This document shows, piece by piece, positions 8,745 to 16,847 of a stretch of DNA of 64,000 bases. The notes below the pieces were generated by a model, which searched no databases, was not told the origin of the DNA, and was given only the letters and a program-made list of their open reading frames with translations. This stretch comes from Pseudomonadota bacterium (GTDB lineage Bacteria; Cyanobacteriota; Vampirovibrionia; Obscuribacterales; Obscuribacteraceae). The position numbers and the translations under genes are program-made. Numbering within the stretch: the stretch's first letter is position 1; each line of letters starts with the position of its first letter. The stretch is taken from contig JAJPGY010000003.1 in assembly GCA_021325555.1 (NCBI GenBank), positions 45,992 to 109,991 on the forward strand, read 5' to 3'.

Positions 8745-9494
8745 ATGCCCGCAACCGACGAATCCCTACCGGGCCGTGAGCTGCTTCTCGGTCGCCAGGC
8801 GCTCTTGCGCCTCGCGGACAGCATCCACGAGTGCGACCGGGGTCAGCAGAGCATGGAGGGGGCGGCGGGCCGGATCGTCAACCTGTTTTATGACAACCTG
8901 GTCGTGAAGGGCAGCGGCCAGCGGGCGATGGCCCTGGTGCGCCTCTTCAAGACTCACCCGTATGGCGAGCTCGAGCCGGCGCTCAAGGCTCACGTGCAGC
9001 AGCAGCTTGCCGACAGGAACCCGCCGGCGTCGATGCCCTGCCTGACGCTGCTGGCCACGGCCGGGCAGGAGCCGCGGTGGAACTCCAGGCACACCTCGGT
9101 CCTTCACAAGGCGATCCCCCTGGCCAGCCCGGAGCTGGTGGCCAGGGCGCCGATGATCGCCCGCCTGTTCGCCCAGCTCGGCATGGAGGCGGACGAGGTC
9201 CTGAAACCGGATCCCTCGGTGGTTTTGCAGCTGGAGGAGAAGATCTACAACGTCTTCCACGTGGAGACGGCGCGGGGCAGCCCGCACGTGCCTGACCAGG
9301 AGGACTTCGTCATCCGCTACCGGATAGCCTCCGTCGTCGGCTTTGGCGGCATGCTCCCACTGGGCAGCATCTTTGCCGTCATCCTCTTCTCGCTGGTGCC
9401 GGTGAGACGCGAGACCGCCCAGCTGTTCGTGCCGCTTTCGGTGAGCGTGAAAATTCCGCTGCTCACCTTTGCCGGTGGAAAGACCTTCGAGTGA
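8745..9494 (+). CDS. stand-alone signalling-type sensor region, function unknown
   Basis: 249 residues, no signal peptide and no membrane segment. The C-terminal half contains IRYRIASVVGFGGMLPLGSI followed by FAVILFSLVPVRRETAQLF and LSVSVKIPLL. From memory, this combination resembles a GAF-like sensory region found N-terminal in some bacterial histidine kinases. Here no kinase or output domain follows: the frame ends at 9494 and the neighbours are unrelated. It may act as a separate sensor or partner protein. Start ATG 8745 has only weak GGTGGAA upstream. Confidence 0.6.
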   Translation: MPATDESLPGRELLLGRQALLRLADSIHECDRGQQSMEGAAGRIVNLFYDNLVVKGSGQRAMALVRLFKTHPYGELEPALKAHVQQQLADRNPPASMPCLTLLATAGQEPRWNSRHTSVLHKAIPLASPELVARAPMIARLFAQLGMEADEVLKPDPSVVLQLEEKIYNVFHVETARGSPHVPDQEDFVIRYRIASVVGFGGMLPLGSIFAVILFSLVPVRRETAQLFVPLSVSVKIPLLTFAGGKTFE

Positions 9495-9550
9495 TCGGGG
9501 CGCGACGCCAATTCTCGGCGAGCGACCCCCGGATTGATGAAATTATCACT

Positions 9551-9578
9551 GGACTGCAACCAATTCGGAGCTATACTG
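9551..9578 (+). promoter_or_regulatory. promoter: TGGACT - 16 bp - TATACT
   Basis: -35-like TGGACT (9551-9556) and -10 TATACT (9573-9578) are spaced by 16 bases. They face the small gene at 9727 and imply a leader of about 140 bases. The leader holds no open frame with a start signal that I would trust. Confidence 0.45.
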
Positions 9579-9726
9579 AATGAGGGTTTTCATGGATCCT
9601 CATCCAAACTGTTGTTCAACGTACCTTTTCTATCTGGCAAGCGGGAGAGAGCATCTCGGTAGGTTCTGAGGCAGACCCCAGCCCGGTTGCGGCGCGACAG
9701 GGCGGCCGGAGAAATAGAGGAGTGTC

Positions 9727-10053
9727 ATGAGACACGGAAAATCGAAAAAGGTGAAGGAAGTGACCCTGCCCTGGAGCGACGGTTCACTGTCCGCCCGGCT
9801 GTGGCAGATAGGCAAGCGAAGCGTGGTCGGGGTCCCCGAGCTCGGCCTGCACTGCTACGGCTCCTCGCAATCGGAAGCGGTCTTTCGCCTTTTCACCGCC
9901 CTGCTCAAGTACTACCGCCAGCTGAGCACCTACCGCGACCGGCTGGGAGACAATGGGCTCCGTCACCTGCAGCTGCTAAGCGGCTGGGTGCGCTCGCTGG
10001 AGGCGCGCATGATGGTCGACCAGGCGCCGCTCGTCTCCCTGCGCCGCGACTAA
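9727..10053 (+). CDS. small cytoplasmic protein with HicB-like strand-helix segment
   Basis: 108 residues. GAGGAG lies 5 bases before the ATG, one of the strongest ribosome binding sites in the window. The N-terminus is basic (MRHGKSKKVKEV). The middle, VVGVPELGLHCYGSSQSEAVFRLFTALLKYY, has the spacing of the HicB antitoxin core (PELG, a turn, then an Ala-containing helix). No HicA-like toxin frame is adjacent, and the C-terminus lacks an obvious helix-turn-helix. I therefore call it hypothetical with a possible HicB-like fold. Confidence 0.65.
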   Translation: MRHGKSKKVKEVTLPWSDGSLSARLWQIGKRSVVGVPELGLHCYGSSQSEAVFRLFTALLKYYRQLSTYRDRLGDNGLRHLQLLSGWVRSLEARMMVDQAPLVSLRRD

Positions 10054-10138
10054 CGGCCGGGCGTAACATTTTTGGCCGCGCTTGAACTTTCGGGCGGGCA
10101 CGATCGTCTTAACAAGTGATAACCTCTCCGCGGAGCCC

Positions 10139-10513
10139 ATGCGCACAGCCAGACCACTGATGCTTGCGGGAGCCTTTCTCCTGGTCCTGACCGGGCGCCC
10201 CGCTGCCGGCAGCGGGGCGCCCGAGCCGGACCAGGTCTCCGGCATGCCCTTGCCGTACAAATATGTGGGCAACAGCTTCTCGGGAAAGTTCCACCGCCCC
10301 GGCTGCCCGTTTGCCCGGGCCATGAGCCCCACACATGTCCTGCTTTTTCACTTCCGGGCCCAGGCTGTGTCCGCCGGACAGACGCCCTGCCGCTACTGCC
10401 TGCCGCCCGTCTGGAGGAGCACCAGGGTCAAATTGCTGCCCGGCCCGGGGCTGACAGGCCCGGGCCCGGCTACGCCTCCGGCTCCAGAGACACCGTCAGC
10501 CCCTCGGACTTGA
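10139..10513 (+). CDS. secreted small protein with Ada-type zinc-binding motif
   Basis: 124 residues from ATG 10139, preceded by GGAG. A TTG at 10082 is in frame but would add a tail before the signal peptide (MRTARPLMLAGAFLLVLTGR). The core, YVGNSFSGKFHRPGCPFA then QTPCRYCLP, fits the Ada/metal-binding pattern in which a Cys follows FHxxxC and a CxxC closes the site. Family members of this kind are also found attached to nucleases and secreted proteins. The last 43 bases overlap the convergent clpS gene. Confidence 0.65.
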   Translation: MRTARPLMLAGAFLLVLTGRPAAGSGAPEPDQVSGMPLPYKYVGNSFSGKFHRPGCPFARAMSPTHVLLFHFRAQAVSAGQTPCRYCLPPVWRSTRVKLLPGPGLTGPGPATPPAPETPSAPRT

Positions 10514-10757
10514 GCAGCTCGTAGTACATCTCGGCCACCTCCCGGGGGCCGACAAAAACCACGGCCAGCCCCTCGTCGTGCACCTTCATGGTCAGCTGCC
10601 AGGCGCGGTCTGAGGACATCCCCGGCAGGTGCCTCATCAGGCACTGGGCGACAAAATCCACGCTGTTGCGGTTGTCGTTGTGCAGCACCACCCGGTAGTT
10701 GGGATAGCGCTCCTGCTCGGTGTCGGCCGGCTTCTGCCTGACCAGTTCCTGGGTCAT
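10470..10757 (-). CDS. clpS: ATP-dependent Clp protease adaptor ClpS
   Basis: 95 residues with the family core YRVVLHNDNRNSVDFVAQCL and the later MKVHDEGLAVVFVGPREVAEMYYELL. ClpS binds N-degron residues (Leu, Phe, Tyr, Trp) and passes the proteins to ClpAP or ClpCP. The partner that creates such N-termini, Aat, is encoded at 43207-43785 in this window. The 3' end overlaps the convergent gene 10139-10513. Confidence 0.95.
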   Translation of the reverse strand: MTQELVRQKPADTEQERYPNYRVVLHNDNRNSVDFVAQCLMRHLPGMSSDRAWQLTMKVHDEGLAVVFVGPREVAEMYYELLKSEGLTVSLEPEA

Positions 10758-10817
10758 CGGCTCGCAAAGGCTCCCCTGCCGGCGGTGAACGTCACCAATA
10801 TCTTACCGCCCTACGTT

Positions 10818-10823
10818 TATACT
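10818..10823 (+). promoter_or_regulatory. -10 promoter element TATACT
   Basis: TATACT 46 bases before ATG 10869, in an AT-rich spot between the divergent clpS gene and the mosaic protein gene. No clear -35 hexamer. Confidence 0.45.
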
Positions 10824-10868
10824 TAAATCAACGTTGGAGACGGGGAGCCGGCGAACCGGCTGATAAAG

Positions 10869-13484
10869 ATGGCGGTAAATGAAGCAACCCTGGCCCTGGC
10901 CGACTCCGTGGGCCTGGTAGTAGACCGAACGGTCAGCCCGGAGGTGGTCCTCGGGCAGGCCTGCCTGATTGGCAAGAACCGGGTGCTGGCCCTGGCAAGC
11001 GCCGTCTTCAACTACGCCGATGCGCCCTGGGCGCTCGCCGTCCGCTTTCCCCACCCGGATCTCACCTACGCGGTGCGCTCGATTTCCATCCACCCCGACT
11101 TCAACAGGCGGGAGGCGCGCACCAGGTACCTGTCGCAGACCGGCGTCGCCGGGCAGCCGGCTCCGCCGCTGGAAAACGACATCGCCAGCCTCAGCCTCGA
11201 CCCGACGCTGGCCGAGATGCGACCGGAGGGGCTGGCCGAGCTCAACGGCATGCTCTCCCTGCAGATACCGGTCACCGGGCAGGACAGGGCCGGTTCCACC
11301 AGCGGCGAGGACATAGCGGCGATCGTAAGCAACGTGCTTGCCGGCGGGCGGGAGGGGCTGCTCACCTTCTTCGACGAGCGCAACCTGCCGCTTGCCCGCC
11401 TGGCCGTAAAGCAGGGGCTGGGCGGGTTCCTGAAAAAGATAATCTATCGCAGCCTGGCCGGGGAGCTGGCCCTTTTCGAGCTGGTCTGCCGCCGGCCGCG
11501 CGGTGCCTACCTGTTTCAACCGGACGCCGGCTTCAGCTGGCCGAACATAAGGGACATCGAAAGCACGGCGGACCGGCTGCTGGCCGAGGCCGGCAAACGC
11601 GCGAGCGAGCTGCCCGCTTTGCTGGGCTCGCTGGGCGGAGCAGAGGCCCGTTACATAAAAGCCGCCGATAAGTACAACCCCGAGGCCGTGCACCCTAACG
11701 CCCGCTGGATCGTCGAGCGGCTGTGGGTCGTGCTCGACGGCTACATCAGCCTCGACAAGCTCTCCGAGCGGGTGGGCGCCGACACCTACACGGTGGCAAG
11801 GGCCGTGCAGGAGATGCTCAGGCTCAACCTGGTGGCGGCGGCCACCGACAGCCCCTTCCGCAAGGGCGGCCAGCTGGGCAGCCCGTTTGCGCCCAGCCAG
11901 GGGACCGGACCGGCACCCGGGGACCAGCTCACCGGCTTCTATCTCGATCCGCTCTCCGCCAGGCCGGTGACGCTTGCCGGGCAGGCGCAGGGAGCCGCAG
12001 GCCAGGCCAACGCGATCGTGCACACCGTGCCCTTCCCGCCTCAAGGGCAGGGGGCGGCAATTTTGCAGGGCGCCGAGCTGGCCGGGCTCAACACCGGGCC
12101 GGCTGGCGCGGCGCCTGCCGGGGCGGCTCGCCCCTACCTGATGGTCTCGATGGGCGCGATAGGCGGTCTGGGCAGCAAGCGGCTCAGGCAGACCACCAGC
12201 GCCGCCCTGGAGGTGCCGGTGCCGGCCACTGCCGGGGCCGGCACCGGCGAGCGCGCGGGCGCCGGGCGGATCGGCCGCTTCATCTGCCCGGCCTGCCGGG
12301 CGCTCAACCTGGAGTCCGGCTTCTGCGCCCAGTGCGGTGCCGACCTGGAGACGGGCCAGATGCCGGCGCCGGCATCCGGCGAGCGTTCGCTGCGCAACCT
12401 GCAGAAACCGTTCGTGCTCAGCCGCCGGCAGATGATGATGGGCGGGGCCGGGCTTTTGGTCCTGGCGGCGCTGGCCATGATGATGATGTCCGGACCCAAG
12501 CCGGCGCCCCGACCGGCGCCCACCGCCACGCCGGCTGCCCTGCCTGCCCCGCCCGGCGCGGCCGGGCAGCCCGGCGGGGCAGGCAAGGCAGCCGGCGACG
12601 TCCAAAGGGCCAGCGAGGTTGCCGTCACCTACGCGGGCTTCAAGGACAAGCCGCCGGACGGCTACGTCTTCGAGGACACAACCGGCAAGACAAGCGGCAC
12701 GCCGTCTTTCGCCCTCAGCTCGGAGCACCAGAACATAAGGGTGCTGTTCGTCATCTTCGACAGCGTGCAGCCGGTGGCGCACCTGGAGCTTGTCACCAAA
12801 AAGGTGCCCTACACCGATTACCAGAAGGTCGATGACCTGAAGCCTATGGAAAGCGGGGAAAGCCATCTGGGCAGCATCCCCTTCAACTGGATTGTAGCCA
12901 GGTATCCGAAGATCAAAGGCAACACCACGGAGATGGCCCTGGTCGGGGCCTTCCGCTCGCCGGTGCCCGGCAAGTCGATCGTCCTGGTCGGCCAGCCGCT
13001 GCACGAGGACATCCTCGACTACAAGACGGCGCTCTGGCTGGTCGAGACCATGGCCGCCCCGCTTACCGCCGCCAACCCGCTGCCGTCCGAGCAGGCAGCC
13101 GGCACCACAGCCGGTGCGCAGCCGGAAGCCGGGGCTGCCACCGCAACCGGTGCGGCCGGCGAGTCCGCTCCGCCGAATACCGAGGCAACGCCGGCAGAGA
13201 AGGCCGCCTACGTCAAGCTGGTCGAGTCTTCGCTCAAGTCCAGGTACAGCCCGCCCAGGGAAGCGGCCAAGAAAACGGTGACGCTCCTGTTCGGCGTCGA
13301 CGAGGCGGGGAAGCTGGACAAGCTGGAGCTGAGCGAAACCTCGGGCGTGGAGAGTTTCGACAATTACATCCCCAGGCTGGTCTCATCGGTGAAGTTCCCG
13401 CCGGCACCGCACGTAAGCGGGGGCTCGCTGATGATGCGGCTCGAAGCCTCGGGGTCGAAGCTTAAGGTGACCGCCTCCCCCTAG
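10869..13484 (+). CDS. mosaic membrane protein: degenerate trypsin-like domain, DUF4388-like, zinc ribbon, membrane helix, TonB-C
   Basis: 871 residues. Residues 10-135 follow a trypsin-like protease fold (GQACLIGKNRVLALASAV, then the Asp of NDIASLSL), but I see no catalytic His-Asp-Ser set. Residues about 155-220 (REGLLTFFDERN, LFELVCRRPRGAYLFQPD) look like the DUF4388 'PATAN'-type domain. Residues 275-325 resemble a winged helix (LDKLSERVGADTYTVARAV). A zinc ribbon uses C473, C476, C486 and C489. One membrane helix (about 522-541) is followed by a Pro/Ala linker, an extracytoplasmic domain (585-740) and a TonB C-terminal domain (about 775-871, KSRYSPPREAAKKTVTLLFG). Topology would put sensing and zinc modules in the cytoplasm and TonB-C outside. 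Function unknown; it reads like a signal relay across the envelope. Confidence 0.8.
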   Translation: MAVNEATLALADSVGLVVDRTVSPEVVLGQACLIGKNRVLALASAVFNYADAPWALAVRFPHPDLTYAVRSISIHPDFNRREARTRYLSQTGVAGQPAPPLENDIASLSLDPTLAEMRPEGLAELNGMLSLQIPVTGQDRAGSTSGEDIAAIVSNVLAGGREGLLTFFDERNLPLARLAVKQGLGGFLKKIIYRSLAGELALFELVCRRPRGAYLFQPDAGFSWPNIRDIESTADRLLAEAGKRASELPALLGSLGGAEARYIKAADKYNPEAVHPNARWIVERLWVVLDGYISLDKLSERVGADTYTVARAVQEMLRLNLVAAATDSPFRKGGQLGSPFAPSQGTGPAPGDQLTGFYLDPLSARPVTLAGQAQGAAGQANAIVHTVPFPPQGQGAAILQGAELAGLNTGPAGAAPAGAARPYLMVSMGAIGGLGSKRLRQTTSAALEVPVPATAGAGTGERAGAGRIGRFICPACRALNLESGFCAQCGADLETGQMPAPASGERSLRNLQKPFVLSRRQMMMGGAGLLVLAALAMMMMSGPKPAPRPAPTATPAALPAPPGAAGQPGGAGKAAGDVQRASEVAVTYAGFKDKPPDGYVFEDTTGKTSGTPSFALSSEHQNIRVLFVIFDSVQPVAHLELVTKKVPYTDYQKVDDLKPMESGESHLGSIPFNWIVARYPKIKGNTTEMALVGAFRSPVPGKSIVLVGQPLHEDILDYKTALWLVETMAAPLTAANPLPSEQAAGTTAGAQPEAGAATATGAAGESAPPNTEATPAEKAAYVKLVESSLKSRYSPPREAAKKTVTLLFGVDEAGKLDKLELSETSGVESFDNYIPRLVSSVKFPPAPHVSGGSLMMRLEASGSKLKVTASP

Positions 13485-13520
13485 GCTTTCGCCAGGAGAG
13501 CCGCCGCCGGAACCGTCTGT

Positions 13521-14252
13521 ATGCTCACGCGTTGCCCGTACCCTGACTGCCAGCACGAATTTCTGCTCGATACGACCGGGGAGCGCGGCGGCGTTTGCCC
13601 GTCGTGCCGCAGGCCGGCCCGCTTCAGACCGCTTGCGATCCTGGGCGAGCTGGAGCGCCTGAGACGGCGACGCCTGGACGACGGGCAGGACAGGGGCGGC
13701 AAGGGGGCGGACTCACCGGGGCCGGCGCCGCTGTCCGCGCTGCTTGAGGACGTGCGCAGCCTGTGGAACGTCGGCTCGATTTTCCGCACCGCCGATGGTG
13801 CCGGCTTTTCGCTCCTCTACCTCTGCGGCATAACCGGCTGCCCTCCCCGTAAGGAGTTGATGAAGGTAAGCCTGGGCGCCGAACGCGCGGTGAGCTGGCG
13901 CTATCACGCCTCCGCGCTCGAGGTGCTGCCGCTGCTGAAGAGACAGGGCGTCCAGCTCGTCGCCCTCGAGTCCCTGCCCGCCGCCGAGCCTCTCGCGCAG
14001 GCAGTGGCCAGGGGCGCCATTCGCGCGCCGCTGTGTCTGGCCGTCGGCAACGAGGTGAGCGGGCTCAGCGCCGAGACGCTGGCCGCCAGCGACCTCATCG
14101 TCTCCCTGCCGATGCGGGGGACAAAAGAGTCGCTAAATGTCGCCGTCGCCTACGGGATCGCAGCCTACTGCCTGGCCGACGCTCTGCCGGACCGCCTGAG
14201 CGCTCCAGAGCGCGCCGCCCGGCAAACCGCCGGCGGGCACGAGCGCAGATGA
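13521..14252 (+). CDS. SpoU/TrmH-family RNA 2'-O-methyltransferase with N-terminal zinc ribbon
   Basis: 243 residues. The N-terminus carries two Cys pairs (C5, C10, C26, C29). The SPOUT knot motifs follow: LLEDVRSLWNVGSIFRTADG (motif 1), LAVGNEVSGLS (motif 2) and SLPMRGTKESLNVAVAYGI (motif 3, with the Asn that precedes catalysis in the family). The enzyme methylates the 2'-hydroxyl of an RNA ribose using S-adenosylmethionine; I cannot tell whether the target is tRNA or rRNA. The zinc ribbon is not part of the common TrmH architecture and may replace the usual N-terminal RNA-binding domain. It overlaps the next gene by 4 bases (ATGA). Confidence 0.88.
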   Translation: MLTRCPYPDCQHEFLLDTTGERGGVCPSCRRPARFRPLAILGELERLRRRRLDDGQDRGGKGADSPGPAPLSALLEDVRSLWNVGSIFRTADGAGFSLLYLCGITGCPPRKELMKVSLGAERAVSWRYHASALEVLPLLKRQGVQLVALESLPAAEPLAQAVARGAIRAPLCLAVGNEVSGLSAETLAASDLIVSLPMRGTKESLNVAVAYGIAAYCLADALPDRLSAPERAARQTAGGHERR

Positions 14253-15094
14253 GCACTGACAAGCGCCGAACGCCAGATGCAGGCAGCGCCCGCTCGCGGA
14301 AACGCCCAGCCAGCCTGTGCGGCCGCTATCCGGGCGTTGCGGTCGCGCTCCTGCTGTGCGGCTGCAGCGCGGCCGACTCGGTCAACCAGGGCCGCTGGCT
14401 CGTCCGGCAGACACGGGCCCGGCTGGCATTCAAGCACCACCGGTACGGGCAGGCGCTCGAGGAGTGCCGGGCCGCCCTCCAGATCACACCCGGGCTTACT
14501 TACGCGCTCAGGCAGGCGGCTGAGTTTCAGACCATGAACGTGATGGGGGGCGCTTACCTGGCCGGCAACGATCCGGCGAGGGCGGAGAAGGCCCTGCGGC
14601 AGGCGATCGAGCGCGCGGACAGATGCTACGGTGCCGATGACCGCCGGCTCTGGGACCCCGCCGGGGCCCGGATGCTGGTCGAGTGCACGACCGGACTAGC
14701 CTCGATCTATGCCGACCGGGCAGAGGCGGACAAGGCCGGGCGCCTCTATCGCAGGGCGATGGCCGTCGAGAAAAGGTTTCACATGGACGAGGCCGCCACC
14801 GCGGCCGCCCTGGCCGGCCTCGACTACGCCCCCTATGCGGCGCGGGTAAAGGAGCGGCTCTTCCGCTCGTGGCAGCCGCCGGCAGCGCAGAACAAGACGG
14901 TGACCGTCTCCCTGGAGATCATGGGCGACGGCAAGATCGCTCATGTCGCGCTGGCCCGGCCGAGCGGTGAAGAGGCTCTCGATCGCTACACGCTGGAGGC
15001 GGTGAGAAATGCCGGTCCGCTGCCTCCGCCGCCGGCCGGGGCCGAAAGCCCGCTTCTCTTTGAGATCGAGCTCGTCGGTCCGGTGCGGGAATGA
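14249..15094 (+). CDS. TPR-like lipoprotein with TonB C-terminal domain
   Basis: 281 residues from ATG 14249, which overlaps the stop of the methylase. After a basic N-terminus, VAVALLLCGCSAA gives a signal peptide with a lipobox-like LCGC. Residues about 60-170 contain TPR-like helical pairs (YGQALEECRAALQITPGLTY, ARAEKALRQAIERADRCYG, ADKAGRLYRRAMAVEKRF). Residues about 195-281 are a TonB-C domain (KERLFRSWQPPAAQNKTVTV, ending LLFEIELVGP). It is the third protein here with a TonB-C module; proteins of this class are common in cyanobacterial relatives, where the module probably interacts with envelope partners rather than driving TonB receptors. Confidence 0.75.
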   Translation: MSTDKRRTPDAGSARSRKRPASLCGRYPGVAVALLLCGCSAADSVNQGRWLVRQTRARLAFKHHRYGQALEECRAALQITPGLTYALRQAAEFQTMNVMGGAYLAGNDPARAEKALRQAIERADRCYGADDRRLWDPAGARMLVECTTGLASIYADRAEADKAGRLYRRAMAVEKRFHMDEAATAAALAGLDYAPYAARVKERLFRSWQPPAAQNKTVTVSLEIMGDGKIAHVALARPSGEEALDRYTLEAVRNAGPLPPPPAGAESPLLFEIELVGPVRE

Positions 15095-15186
15095 GGCTTC
15101 CCTTGCCCGGCGCTCGCGGGCAGACGCGGCCGGCCCGCTCTACTTAAAGCTTCCTTGCACAAAACCAGCGGCCGCCGATTAACGGC

Positions 15187-15192
15187 TATACT
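15187..15192 (+). promoter_or_regulatory. -10 promoter element TATACT
   Basis: TATACT 20 bases before ATG 15213, with GAGGG between them as part of the ribosome binding region. It probably drives the two-gene unit 15213-16705. Confidence 0.4.
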
Positions 15193-15212
15193 CACGAGGG
15201 CGGCGGTAAGCG

Positions 15213-15500
15213 ATGATGGTTGGCATGTCCGGCAGACTGATGAGCACCTCCCGAAACTACGGCGGGCCGCTGCCGTTGTTAATCAGGGCAGCCGCCCTGC
15301 CCGCCAGCGTCATCGCCGGCGCAGAGCCCGGCTGCGCTCAGACGTCGGCCGAGCCCGGGCGCGAGATCCGGGAGCTGCAGGGCTCAGACCCGCAGGGCTT
15401 CACCTGGATGCTTGTCTGCATCGGCATCATCATCACCTGCGCGCTTGCGCTCATCGGCGTCACCGCCTTTTATGCCGTGAAGGGCAAGAAGTCCCCATGA
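15213..15500 (+). CDS. small membrane protein upstream of OmpA-like gene
   Basis: 95 residues. An N-terminal signal-like segment (LPLLIRAAALPASVIAGAE) is followed by a polar stretch and one strong membrane helix (FTWMLVCIGIIITCALALIG), ending in a basic tail (KGKKSP). Start is ATG 15213 or ATG 15216. Its stop overlaps the start of the OmpA-like gene (ATGA), so the two are coupled. No family recognised. Confidence 0.65.
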   Translation: MMVGMSGRLMSTSRNYGGPLPLLIRAAALPASVIAGAEPGCAQTSAEPGREIRELQGSDPQGFTWMLVCIGIIITCALALIGVTAFYAVKGKKSP

Positions 15501-16705
15501 GCCGGCTGTCTTTCGCTGACGGCAGGAGATGGGCGGCCTCCGCTGTCTCGCTTGTCTGCCTCATGTCCTTGTCCGCCCGGCCAGCGGCTTACGCCGACGA
15601 GATAGACGAGCTGGGCGCCCCGGACCCGAAGCCGGCCGACACGGGCAGTCCCGGCCCGGCAAGCCCGTCCGGCGATGCGGCGCCGGCAGCCGGGCTCGAG
15701 GATGTCACGGACAAGCTTTCGCTCAAGCCGGGGCTGGTGATCGTGTTTCCAATCCATCAGGGCATCGACACCCACTGGAAAAAGGTCGGTGACTACCTGT
15801 TCCAGGTGAAGGTGACGAAGTACGGGGCAGAGGGTCTCTACTTCGACTGGACCATGTCGGCCCCTGCCGATGCCGCCGGCAGTCGAGCCGTGGCCGCCGA
15901 GGATCTGAAGGGATCGTTCAAGGTCAGCCTCTTCTACCCCAGGCACGAGTCGTGCACGCTGGCCGGCTTCACCAGCACCGTGCGCGTCTCCGACGCGCTA
16001 TATCAGTCGCTCAAAGCAGGCAGCAAGAGCCGGTTCGAGCTCGACGGCCCGGACGAGCCGGCGCGCGGCGACAAAGATGCCAGATGCGGCCCGCGCTCGC
16101 TGGAGCCGCAGGGCATAGAGGAGGTGCCGGTGCAGGTGAACGGCCGCACGGCCATGGTGAGGGCCATAAAGGCCGCCGCCGACAACGGCTGGACCTACTG
16201 GGTGATGGACAATCCGGCTTTCCCCTTGCTGGTCAAGGGAGACGGACCTTTTCAGTGGAGCGAGCCAAGGCTGGACACCACGCTGGCCGAGGTTCGCGCG
16301 CCGGCCAAAGAGGCTCCGCAGCCGCCGTACAAGGTCAACGACGTGATCCGGCAGCTGGAGGAGAAGGGGGTGGCCACCACCTACGCCATCCACTTCGACT
16401 TCAACAAGGCGACGATCAAGGACCGCTCGAAGCCGCTGTTGAACGAGCTCGGCAAGTATCTGGCCGCCAGGCGCGAGGTGAAACTCGAGGTGCAGGGGCA
16501 CACCGACAACAAGGGCGGCAGGCAGTACAACCTCAAGCTATCGAAACGCCGGGCGCAGGCGGTGGTGGATTACCTCGTGAAGAGATGCGGCATCGCGCGC
16601 ACCAGGCTGAAGGCCGCCGGTTACGGCTTCGCCAGGCCGGTGGCCGGCAACGGCACCGAGAAGGGGCGCGCCCTCAACCGGCGGGTTGTCTTCAAGAAGT
16701 TCTAG
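15497..16705 (+). CDS. OmpA-family peptidoglycan-associated protein
   Basis: 402 residues from ATG 15497, which overlaps the stop of the preceding gene. A signal peptide ends near residue 34 (PAAYADE). The middle region (about 70-270) is a beta-rich domain of unknown function that includes HLxx-type strands and a Cys pair (C at HESCTL and DARCGP). The C-terminal OmpA-like domain (about 295-402) has IHFDFNKATIKDRSKPLLNE, LEVQGHTDNKGG and the Arg of NRRVVF, the residues that bind diaminopimelate in peptidoglycan. A role in linking envelope layers is likely. The lack of a lipobox or beta barrel separates it from Pal and OmpA proper. Confidence 0.85.
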   Translation: MSRLSFADGRRWAASAVSLVCLMSLSARPAAYADEIDELGAPDPKPADTGSPGPASPSGDAAPAAGLEDVTDKLSLKPGLVIVFPIHQGIDTHWKKVGDYLFQVKVTKYGAEGLYFDWTMSAPADAAGSRAVAAEDLKGSFKVSLFYPRHESCTLAGFTSTVRVSDALYQSLKAGSKSRFELDGPDEPARGDKDARCGPRSLEPQGIEEVPVQVNGRTAMVRAIKAAADNGWTYWVMDNPAFPLLVKGDGPFQWSEPRLDTTLAEVRAPAKEAPQPPYKVNDVIRQLEEKGVATTYAIHFDFNKATIKDRSKPLLNELGKYLAARREVKLEVQGHTDNKGGRQYNLKLSKRRAQAVVDYLVKRCGIARTRLKAAGYGFARPVAGNGTEKGRALNRRVVFKKF

Positions 16706-16754
16706 GCTCACCCGGTTTCGCGCGCACGCGGCAAAAAATTAGAACTAATTCATG

Positions 16755-16779
16755 CTCGCCGGTTGAACTTTTTGGCGAG
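16755..16779. other. inverted repeat CTCGCC/GGCGAG
   Basis: Six-base arms (16755-16760 and 16774-16779) separated by 13 bases that end in a run of five T. It lies between the OmpA-like gene and the selenoprotein candidate. It could be a weak terminator or an operator; the stem is short, so I am unsure. Confidence 0.3.
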
Positions 16780-16847
16780 AAGAGACGTTCTAGATCTTGA
16801 GGGCAGTTTGTCCCCCTGCCGAAGCAGTCACCGCCGGGAGGCACCTT

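Noticed and set aside
9727..10053. HicAB toxin-antitoxin pair
   Set aside because: Only a HicB-like segment is present; no small HicA-like frame lies on either side.
10803..13004. 733-codon minus-strand open frame
   Set aside because: Shadow of the mosaic protein gene on the plus strand; no domain or start signal, and composition typical of antisense reading.
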